This document shows, piece after piece, positions 40,333 through 46,825 of a stretch of DNA of 46,825 bases; the first letter of the stretch is position 1, and each line of letters opens with the position of its first letter. The stretch comes from Opitutia bacterium UBA4506 (GTDB lineage Bacteria > Verrucomicrobiota > Verrucomicrobiia > Opitutales > Puniceicoccaceae). The stretch is from NCBI GenBank assembly GCA_002388665.1, contig DGMY01000064.1, positions 1-46,825 of the forward strand. Reading direction: 5' to 3'. Position numbers and translations under genes: made by a program. A model generated the notes under the pieces. It was not told the origin of the DNA. It saw only the letters and a program-made list of their open reading frames with translations, and ran no database searches.

Positions 40333-42494
40333 TGGGGGATCAGCTCAAGGGGACAGTTGAGCGAATCGTCTTCTCGAATGAGGAGAAGCAGTATCTTGTA
40401 GCTGAGTTTTCGCCCGAAGACAGTCGTGAGAAGATCACTGTCACCGGAGTGCTACCGGGGGTGCAGTGTGGCGAGTCTTTGATCCTGCGAGGGGACTGGG
40501 TCAGTCATCCACGGCACGGGAAGCAGTTTCGTGTAGCGGAGTTTCGGTCACACCTCCCTTCGTCTGTTCATGGCATCCGAAAGTATTTGGGTAGCGGGTT
40601 GATTCCAGGGATTGGAAAGACCTACGCGGGAAAGATTGTCGACCACTTCGGTCAGGAGACGCTGGATGTGATTTCGACCAAGTCGTCTCGGCTGCGGGAA
40701 GTTCCGGGAATCGGGAAAGAACGCGCGCGAAAGATTAAAGAAGGCTGGGAGGAGCACCGTGCTTTTCGTTCGGTCATGATCTTTCTCCAGACCTATGGAG
40801 TTTCGGCGGCGAAGTGCCTGCGGCTCGTCAAGCGATACGGGGAGAGTACCGAGAAGATCTTGCGGGCCAATCCTTATCGCCTCGCGGATGAGATTGACGG
40901 TATCGGGTTTCGGACGGCCGACCAGATTGCCGTAAACCTAGGGCTGCCCAGCGACGGCCCTGAGCGTATCATGGCAGCGCTCTCTTATACTTTGCAGCAG
41001 GCGGCGGATGAGGGACACACCGCTATGGTTCGGGGGGAACTCCTGACCCAGGCGTCTGAGATTTTGGGGTTGCCGGGGGATTCTGTGGAGCCGGTTTTGC
41101 AACGTGCCTTGAAGGACGAGCAGTTGTTGGGCATTGAATCGGAAACTTTGATTCAGCGGCCCGACCTTTCGCGTTCGGAAAGTCGCCTTGCCAAAGCCCT
41201 GTTGAAGTTGGTTTGGGCCCCGTCGGCTCTCCCTTCGATTCGTGCAGAAAAGGCCGTGGAGTGGGCGGAGGCAAAGGCGGGGTTCGCCTTTGCCCCGGAG
41301 CAGCGGCAAGGCCTCATTGCGGCGCTGAAAGAGAGAGTCACGATTCTTACCGGCGGGCCCGGCACCGGAAAAACCACGATTTTGAGTGCTCTCGTCTCGA
41401 TCCTCCAAGCGAAGAAAGTGCGGGTTGGGTTGGCATCACCCACCGGGCGTGCTGCGCAGAGAATGAGCGAAGCAACTGGAGCGCCGGCGAAAACGATCCA
41501 CCGATTGCTGGAACACGATCATGGAACGGGTGGATTTGTTCATCACGAAAAGAAGAGCCTTCCTTTGGACTTTGTGATCGTCGATGAGGTCAGCATGTTG
41601 GACATCCGGCTCGCTGCGTCCTTGTTCGCAGCGGTGGCATCGGGGGCGAGCGTGCTTCTCGTCGGAGACCCGGATCAACTCCCATCGGTGGGTCCCGGCG
41701 ATGTTCTTCGCAACCTGATCGAGTCAGAACGTTTTCCGGTGGTACGCTTGAATCGAGTATATCGCCAGGGCGGCGATAGCCGCATTGTTGATTTGGCCTA
41801 CCAAATCCTGGGAGGAAATCCTGCGTTCCCATTTGCGAAAGGGCAGGGCCCCAGTCGGCCCGAAGTCGACGGGGACGTGCAGTGGGTCCTGGGAGAGGAT
41901 CCCGATACCTGCCTCGATCGCATTCTGAGACTTGTCGACTACATTCCCAAAGCGATGCCCGGCATTGATCCGGTGCGTGACGTTCAGGTGATATGTCCCT
42001 TGCACAAAGGCACCATCGGCGTGTCGAACCTTAACCAAAAGATCAAGGAGCGATTGAACCGGAGACGAGTGGAGGGGGAAGGTCTTTTTTCGGTCGGTGA
42101 TAAAGTCATCCAGAGCCGGAATAACTATGATCTGGGAGTGTACAACGGGGACTTGGGGATCGTAACCCGAACGGATCTCGGAGACGGGGCGCTCGAGATT
42201 GAATTTTCCGGGAATCGAATCATCGTCGAGAAGGGGCACCAGGGAGACCTCTCTCTCGCCTATGCCATCACGGTGCACAAAAGCCAGGGCAGTGAGTATC
42301 CGGTCCTGATCCTTCCCTTGATGAAGCAGCACTTTCTTCTTCTGAGACGGAATTTGGTGTACACCGCCTTAACCCGGGGAAAGCAAGCAGTCTTTTTTGT
42401 CGGTGACCCCGACGCCTATGCGATGGCAGTACGCCAAACCTCTGTGAGCAAACGGCTCACCGACCTCGTGCGCAAGATCCGGGATCGAGTCTAG
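40332..42494 (+). CDS. recD2: RecD2-type DNA helicase
   Basis: 720 residues from the ATG at 40332. The frame opens at 40254, but translation from there would overlap the HAD gene by 79 bases. N-terminal OB-like region (KGTVERIVFSNEEKQYLVAEF), then tandem helix-hairpin-helix motifs (SGLIPGIGKTYAGKIV, REVPGIGKERARKI), then SF1B helicase domains: Walker A LTGGPGTGKTTIL, DEVSMLD, GDPDQLPSVGPGDVL, and the C-terminal AYAITVHKSQGSEY (motif V) and YTALTRGK (motif VI). RecD2 is a 5'-3' helicase acting outside RecBCD in repair and fork stability; no recB/recC is seen. Confidence 0.95.
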   Translation: MGDQLKGTVERIVFSNEEKQYLVAEFSPEDSREKITVTGVLPGVQCGESLILRGDWVSHPRHGKQFRVAEFRSHLPSSVHGIRKYLGSGLIPGIGKTYAGKIVDHFGQETLDVISTKSSRLREVPGIGKERARKIKEGWEEHRAFRSVMIFLQTYGVSAAKCLRLVKRYGESTEKILRANPYRLADEIDGIGFRTADQIAVNLGLPSDGPERIMAALSYTLQQAADEGHTAMVRGELLTQASEILGLPGDSVEPVLQRALKDEQLLGIESETLIQRPDLSRSESRLAKALLKLVWAPSALPSIRAEKAVEWAEAKAGFAFAPEQRQGLIAALKERVTILTGGPGTGKTTILSALVSILQAKKVRVGLASPTGRAAQRMSEATGAPAKTIHRLLEHDHGTGGFVHHEKKSLPLDFVIVDEVSMLDIRLAASLFAAVASGASVLLVGDPDQLPSVGPGDVLRNLIESERFPVVRLNRVYRQGGDSRIVDLAYQILGGNPAFPFAKGQGPSRPEVDGDVQWVLGEDPDTCLDRILRLVDYIPKAMPGIDPVRDVQVICPLHKGTIGVSNLNQKIKERLNRRRVEGEGLFSVGDKVIQSRNNYDLGVYNGDLGIVTRTDLGDGALEIEFSGNRIIVEKGHQGDLSLAYAITVHKSQGSEYPVLILPLMKQHFLLLRRNLVYTALTRGKQAVFFVGDPDAYAMAVRQTSVSKRLTDLVRKIRDRV

Positions 42495-42604
42495 CGCCCG
42501 TCAACGCGGGGAACGACTAAGCCGGCTGGCTCCGGAGAAACGTAGATGGAACTGGGGTGAAAAGCCTATTGCCATAGCGGGGTATACGGGGATGGGATAG
42601 GAGA

Positions 42605-44194
42605 ATGAGCGAAGTAGCCAAATATGAGCTCGCTACGATCGATCTCATTTTGATCGGGATCTATTTTCTGATCGTCTTGGGTATAGGAGTGTGGTTGGCG
42701 AAAAAGAACCAAACGGCCGACGACTATTTCCTCGCGGGGAGAGGAATGATATGGCCCTTTATCGGATTGTCATTGTTTGCCTCCAATATTTCCTCCACCA
42801 CCTTGGTCGGATTGGCGGGTGATGCGTACCAGACCGGTATTTCAGTATTCAATTATGAATGGATGGCCTCGATCGTTTTGGTCGTTTTTGCCTTCTTTAT
42901 CCTCCCGTTTATTCTTCGTTCCCAAGTATTCACGCTGCCGGAATTTCTCGAACGTCGATTTGATGGTAGGCTGCGCCTCTATTTTTCGGGACTGACCCTC
43001 TTTCTCAATATTGTCGTCGATACCGCCGGTAGTCTATTTGCCGGTGCCTTGCTCATGAAATTGGTGTTTCCGGAGTTGGACATCAGTGTGACCATCGCGG
43101 TGCTCGCGGTGATTGCCGGGGTTTATACGATAGCAGGAGGTCTGGCGGCTGTCATTTATACGGACGCGCTCCAAACTATTCTTCTCCTTATCGGTGCGGT
43201 GGTGATCTCTTTCACCGCCTTCAACGAAGTCGGTGGATGGGCCGGTATGACGGAGGGATTGGATGCTTCCCGATTGAGCCTGATTCGGCCTCTGGGCGAT
43301 CCCGGGGTGCCGTGGCTCGGATTGATCACTGGCGTGCCCTTGCTTGGATTCTATTTTTGGTGTGCAAACCAATTTATGGCCCAGCGAATTCTCAGCGCGA
43401 AGAACGTAGACCACGGGCGTTGGGGAGTCATCTTCGCAGCGTTTCTCAAGTTGCCGGTTCTATTTCTCATGGTGCTGCCAGGTACGATGGCGATCCATCT
43501 GTTTCCTGACCTTCCTCATGCAAATCTCGTCTATCCGACCTTAATGTTCGAGTTGTTGCCGGCGGGCCTTTTGGGGTTGGTGATGGCCGGATTTGTTGCG
43601 GCTTTGATGTCCCAGATTGATTCAACTCTCAATGCGGCGTCGACTTTGGTCACGATGGACTTCATTCGACGGTGGAAGCCGAATTTGGACGGGAGAGCGC
43701 TGATGAAAGTCGGGCGTTGGATCACGGGGGCATTTATGGTTCTCGCAGCACTGTGGGCTCCCATGATTGAGAGTTTTTCATCGCTCTTCCAATACCTCCA
43801 AATGGTACTTTCGTATACGGTCCCTCCCATCGTTGCGGTCTACTTGGCAGGAGCGTTCTGGAAAGGTGCCAATGCGCACGGGGCGTGGAGGGGTGTTGTT
43901 TGGGGTGCAGGGACTGGCTTGGTCCTGTTTGTTGTCAACGTGGTACTGAAATGGACGCATATCCATTTTCTCTACGTGGGTCCGATCCTTTTTGTCGTAG
44001 CCTTCGTCGTGCTGGTTATCGAAAGCAGGCGGGGTGCGGCTTCGAGTTCTGAGCAGCTGGATCTGGTCTGGACCCGGGAATACTATCAGTTGGAAACGAA
44101 GGCCATGAAGGGGATGTCATGGTGGCAAAACTACAGAGTGCTCTCCGTAATTCTGCTCTGTGTGACTGGGGCCCTCGTTTGGACCTTCGCCTGA
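42605..44194 (+). CDS. Sodium:solute symporter (SSS family), SGLT-like
   Basis: 529 residues with about 13-14 transmembrane segments. N-terminal IDLILIGIYFLIVLGIGVW and DYFLAGRGMIWPFIGLSLFASNISSTT-type helix 1-2 region, mid-protein FYFWCANQFMAQRILSAKN, and GLVMAGFVAALMSQIDSTLNAASTLVTMDF are SSS hallmarks. The two Ser in SQIDST belong to the Na2 sodium site region. Substrate may be a sugar or uronate; UxaE is encoded 1.2 kb away with a response regulator between. AGGAGA immediately abuts the start codon, so spacing is unusually short. It converges with the response regulator with only two bases between stop codons. Confidence 0.92.
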   Translation: MSEVAKYELATIDLILIGIYFLIVLGIGVWLAKKNQTADDYFLAGRGMIWPFIGLSLFASNISSTTLVGLAGDAYQTGISVFNYEWMASIVLVVFAFFILPFILRSQVFTLPEFLERRFDGRLRLYFSGLTLFLNIVVDTAGSLFAGALLMKLVFPELDISVTIAVLAVIAGVYTIAGGLAAVIYTDALQTILLLIGAVVISFTAFNEVGGWAGMTEGLDASRLSLIRPLGDPGVPWLGLITGVPLLGFYFWCANQFMAQRILSAKNVDHGRWGVIFAAFLKLPVLFLMVLPGTMAIHLFPDLPHANLVYPTLMFELLPAGLLGLVMAGFVAALMSQIDSTLNAASTLVTMDFIRRWKPNLDGRALMKVGRWITGAFMVLAALWAPMIESFSSLFQYLQMVLSYTVPPIVAVYLAGAFWKGANAHGAWRGVVWGAGTGLVLFVVNVVLKWTHIHFLYVGPILFVVAFVVLVIESRRGAASSSEQLDLVWTREYYQLETKAMKGMSWWQNYRVLSVILLCVTGALVWTFA

Positions 44195-44196
44195 GT

Positions 44197-44895
44197 TCAG
44201 GCTTCAATCACGTCGGGATTGGATTGCGCCGCACTGCTTTGCGTCCAGCGTTTCGCTTCTGATCGAAGTTGTTCCGCATTTTTGAGCCCCAATTTTGATT
44301 TAATCTTTTCCCGATACGTTTCGATGGTTTTCGGACTGAGGTTTAGGACCTCAGCAATTTCCACAGTAGACCTCCCGGATCCAATCGAGTGAAAAACGTG
44401 AATCTCACGATCGGAGAGAGAGGAAATTTGTTGAAAGGGGGAGGGCGCGCTTGGGGATACGGATTGCCCGAGGATGCGGGAATTGGAGTTTTTGCTGATG
44501 AAGAGGTCCCCACCAAAAATCGTATCAATCGCTTCAGGGAGATTGATCATCGCGTCTGTTTTCGAAAGAAAGCCATCGGCTCCGCCTCGAATGACCCGCT
44601 CTGCATAAATGTCTTCGTCTTGTACTGTGGTCACAAGCATGCGCAGGTTGGGGTAGAGCGAGTGGCATTTCTTCACAAGGGCGACCCCGTCGTCATTTCC
44701 GAGGACGAGGTCGATGATCGCGAGATGGGGGTCGGTGCGGGAAATCAACTCGAGGGCTGACTCGGCGTCGGTAGCTTCACCGACGACTTCAATGTCCCGT
44801 CGAGGTTCTAACGCAGCACGAATTCCCTGCCTGACCAGATCGTTGTCGTCAATTATGACCGTTTTTTTGACCGTAGTGATGCCGTTGAATCTCAT
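44197..44895 (-). CDS. NarL/FixJ-type response regulator
   Basis: 232 residues. Receiver domain ~10-130 with the acidic pair in IIDDND, phospho-acceptor Asp62 in AIIDLVLGND and a Lys in FLSKTDA. C-terminal LuxR-type helix-turn-helix at ~160-220 (LSDREIHVFHSIGSG, STVEIAEVLNLSPKTIETYREKIKSKL). No sensor kinase is encoded nearby. A perfect inverted repeat TTACAG-N8-CTGTAA lies 36-55 bases upstream of the start and could be an autoregulatory site. The target genes are unknown; the flanking symporter and uxaE are candidates by position only. Confidence 0.92.
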   Translation of the reverse strand: MRFNGITTVKKTVIIDDNDLVRQGIRAALEPRRDIEVVGEATDAESALELISRTDPHLAIIDLVLGNDDGVALVKKCHSLYPNLRMLVTTVQDEDIYAERVIRGGADGFLSKTDAMINLPEAIDTIFGGDLFISKNSNSRILGQSVSPSAPSPFQQISSLSDREIHVFHSIGSGRSTVEIAEVLNLSPKTIETYREKIKSKLGLKNAEQLRSEAKRWTQSSAAQSNPDVIEA

Positions 44896-45420
44896 TCTAT
44901 CTAGATTTATGCAAAAATTTGTTCAGATCGTTACAGGGAATGTTCTGTAAAATATCCGTATTACGAAATGTAGCACACAATTATCATCGTCTCGACATCA
45001 TTTCAATGAGTGATCGACCGTTCCGAGAGGCGTACGGATGCAGGGGGAAGGTTTTTAAGGCTCTGTGGTATAGTGGGTTGGGTAATTGACGTGGGTGTTT
45101 TATTAGGCAATTCTACCGTTGGATTGGCGGTTTAAACAGATCCTGTCGGTTAGTTTTACATATTTTAGCAATCAAGTAGGGGCGGGTTTGGGAGCTGAAT
45201 CCGGACAGACGGTCGGTATGGGCGCAGAAAATCTGGGAAAATGCCCAGGACATCCTGCCTGCAAGCTCGATCGGAGACATTATGATGCTTAGATCAAAAT
45301 GTCGGTTCTCTGAGGGGCTATGATCGAAAATGACATAAGGATGTTCGGCCTCGCCATAGACATTAATCGGCAGTTTTGAGAAAATTTGATCGGTTGTATC
45401 GATATCCCAAGGATCAATTT
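44896..45420. other. 525-bp intergenic region between response regulator and uxaE
   Basis: Divergent spacer, AT-rich in its first half. It contains the operator-like inverted repeat at 44931-44950 and must carry the promoters of the response regulator and uxaE. No convincing -35/-10 pair could be placed. No open frame with family resemblance is seen; the small frame reaching into it from 45660 on the minus strand is antisense to uxaE. Confidence 0.5.
44931..44950. promoter_or_regulatory. Inverted repeat TTACAG-N8-CTGTAA
   Basis: Perfect 6-bp arms (44931-44936 and 44945-44950) with an 8-base spacer, 36-55 bases upstream of the NarL-type regulator start. Geometry suits a dimeric DNA-binding protein. 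The binder is not known. Confidence 0.35.
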
Positions 45421-46668
45421 ATGAAAACTATCAAACCCTACACATTTGGAATGGGTGACCGTTTTGGTCATCAAGGTGAAGCTCAATTGAAAGCAGTCCT
45501 GGAGGCGCGCGGGGCTGGAATAGACGTCTACCCCACGTGGAATAAATCGTTTCGTGAGCACAGTATTGTTGGCACGGAACCGCAGAGCCTGCGCGAAGAA
45601 GCGGATGCCGCAGTAGCGGCTCTGGGGTGGAACGATGACTACTACATCGATGCCGATCACATTCGGATGGAGACGGTCGGAGAGTTTCTGCGCGGCAGCA
45701 ATTTCTTTACTTTGGACGTGGCCGATTTTGTGGGCGATGCCCCCGATGGGTCTGCGCTCGAAGACTGGTTGGACTCACTGAACCCGTACTACAAATCGCT
45801 GGAAATCGAAGGACTTGAGGAGCCTCTGGTTCTGAGCCGTGATAGTGCGAAAGCTGCGGGAATGCAGTTCTTCTCGGCGATTCAAAAAGCCGGGGAGCTA
45901 TACCGGAGTATCGAGTCCAGCAAAAGTGATTCTCCATTTGTGACCGAGGTATCGATTGATGAGACGGATCAGGCCCAGGGGCCTGAAGAAATTTTCTATC
46001 TCCTGTCCATGATGGCACGGGAAAGGATCCCGGTGCAGACTGTGGCTCCCAAGTTTACGGGACGTTTTAACAAGGGTGTCGATTACGTCGGCGACCTCGC
46101 TCAGTTCGAGCAAGAATTTCATGCGGATCTCTGCATTATTCAGTACGCGGTAAAGACCTTTGGACTACCCGAAAGGTTGAAGATCAGTGTTCACTCGGGA
46201 AGTGATAAATTCTCGCTCTACCCGATCATCAATCGACTTATCAAGCAGCACGGTGCCGGACTCCACGTCAAGACCGCTGGAACGACGTGGTTGGAGGAGG
46301 TAATTGGTCTAGCACGCGCCGGGGGAGAAGGGCTGCAGATTGCCAAAGAGATCTACGCCGGGGGTATCGATCAGTTCGAATCGCTCACAGCTCCCTACAG
46401 TACGGTGATCGATATAGATCAATCGAAACTCCCCTCGGTGGAAGTCGTCAATGGTTGGACATCCGAAGAGTTCGTTGGCGCCCTTGAGCACGACCTCAAC
46501 AACCCGAGCTATAACCAACACCTGCGTCAATTGATCCATGTGGCATTCAAGATCGCCGCGAAAATGGGCGATCGTTATACGGATGCCTTGAAAGCCAACG
46601 CAGAGATCATTGGTAAAGGGGTAACTCATAATCTCTACGAGCGCCACATGCTGCCAATTCTCGGTTGA
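45421..46668 (+). CDS. uxaE: Tagaturonate epimerase
   Basis: 415 residues from the ATG at 45421, preceded by a good AAGGA ribosome-binding site seven bases away. The frame extends upstream to 45376 without family-like sequence. N-terminal YTFGMGDRFGHQGEAQL and the ADHIRMETV segment are recognisable from the UxaE family described in Thermotoga, which converts D-tagaturonate to D-fructuronate and so links galacturonate to glucuronate catabolism. Conserved His/Asp/Glu residues (DADHI, SVHSGSDKFSLYP, HVKTAGTTWLEE) are likely metal and substrate ligands. It supports growth on uronates released by the GH2 and GH105-like enzymes, though uxaC, uxuA and kdg genes are not in the window. Confidence 0.9.
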   Translation: MKTIKPYTFGMGDRFGHQGEAQLKAVLEARGAGIDVYPTWNKSFREHSIVGTEPQSLREEADAAVAALGWNDDYYIDADHIRMETVGEFLRGSNFFTLDVADFVGDAPDGSALEDWLDSLNPYYKSLEIEGLEEPLVLSRDSAKAAGMQFFSAIQKAGELYRSIESSKSDSPFVTEVSIDETDQAQGPEEIFYLLSMMARERIPVQTVAPKFTGRFNKGVDYVGDLAQFEQEFHADLCIIQYAVKTFGLPERLKISVHSGSDKFSLYPIINRLIKQHGAGLHVKTAGTTWLEEVIGLARAGGEGLQIAKEIYAGGIDQFESLTAPYSTVIDIDQSKLPSVEVVNGWTSEEFVGALEHDLNNPSYNQHLRQLIHVAFKIAAKMGDRYTDALKANAEIIGKGVTHNLYERHMLPILG

Positions 46669-46689
46669 GGACCTTCCCGTCCACAACTC

Positions 46690-46731
46690 CAAGAGGAGAA
46701 GGCCCGTTCCCAGAAGCGTGATCTCCTCTTG
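46690..46731 (+). terminator. Long-loop hairpin after uxaE
   Basis: CAAGAGGAGA (46690-46699) pairs perfectly with TCTCCTCTTG (46722-46731) around a 22-base loop, starting 22 bases after the uxaE stop. There is no T-tract, so termination efficiency is doubtful. Confidence 0.45.
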
Positions 46732-46733
46732 TA

Positions 46734-46825
46734 GCGTGCAGCTTTAGCAAACGTTCGCCTTGGGAGGGGCAGTGTCCGCGGGTGCGTATGGGCTGACGCG
46801 CAGAACGTTCGCTGAAGCGTCACGC
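46734..46825. repeat. Imperfect 23-nt inverted repeat at window end
   Basis: The arm at 46734-46756 (GCGTG...AACGTTC) matches the reverse complement of 46803-46825 at 19 of 23 positions, enclosing 46 bases. The second arm ends exactly at the window boundary, so the element may be longer. It has no coding potential. Confidence 0.5.

Noticed and set aside
46734..46825. Possible integron attC site
   Set aside because: The RYYYAAC/GTTRRRY core pair is not present in the right arrangement, and no cassette or integrase is seen.

Overview
The window looks like a chromosomal segment of a marine-type member of the Verrucomicrobiota, most likely class Opitutae (Puniceicoccales/Coraliomargarita-like). 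This is inferred from the gene families, not from a marker gene: a DUF1800 + DUF1501 + pseudopilin-like operon, a Planctomycetes/Verrucomicrobia-type TIGR03067 lipocalin-like protein, a secreted discoidin/glycoside-hydrolase mosaic, tagaturonate epimerase UxaE, and a sucrose module. Base composition is moderately GC-rich and even. I see no phage, insertion sequence, rRNA, tRNA or CRISPR array. Shine-Dalgarno sequences are weak or absent at most starts, so several starts were chosen by homology.

Layout. (1) 1-11786, minus strand: a tandem hairpin repeat at the window edge; a secreted modular clan GH-A-like hydrolase (232-3555); a cytoplasmic GH2 beta-glucuronidase (3987-5675); the DUF1800-DUF1501-pseudopilin-like operon (10454 down to 5914); and a GntR/LacI hybrid repressor (10683-11786). 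(2) 11902-17487, plus strand: PfkB fructokinase, a GH105/GH88-like hydrolase, a divergent FabI overlapping a KAS III-like gene, and an orphan PfkB kinase closed by a good intrinsic terminator. (3) A small all-alpha dUTPase-like gene on the minus strand. (4) 18382-22841: NtrC-type regulator, FabF-like ketosynthase, acyl carrier protein and a CrtI-like FAD oxidoreductase, tightly packed. (5) 22842-23940: about 1.1 kb of non-coding repeats with hairpins and heptamer tracts. (6) 23941-32502: serA-plsY-hom-lysC-thrC, a WaaE-like glycosyltransferase, an LptF/LptG permease and the TIGR03067 protein. (7) 32671-37760: amylosucrase and a two-domain sucrose-phosphate synthase on the minus strand, divergent from a separate sucrose-phosphate phosphatase. 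(8) 37906-42494: frr-proB-HAD phosphatase-recD2. (9) 42605-46668: SSS-family symporter, NarL-type response regulator and uxaE.

How the genes work together. Three themes stand out. First, uronate and polysaccharide use: GH2 beta-glucuronidase, GH105-like hydrolase, UxaE, and possibly the SSS transporter and the secreted hydrolase. Second, sucrose as a likely compatible solute or carbon store: SPS, SPP, amylosucrase and fructokinase, resembling the sps/spp/ams/fruK gene set of halotolerant methanotrophs but split over two loci. Third, a candidate dedicated acyl-chain pathway: FabI-like and KAS III-like genes about 4 kb from a regulator-KS-ACP-CrtI-like module. The third is the best candidate for an undescribed system. 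The rest is mainly housekeeping amino-acid, envelope and translation genes.
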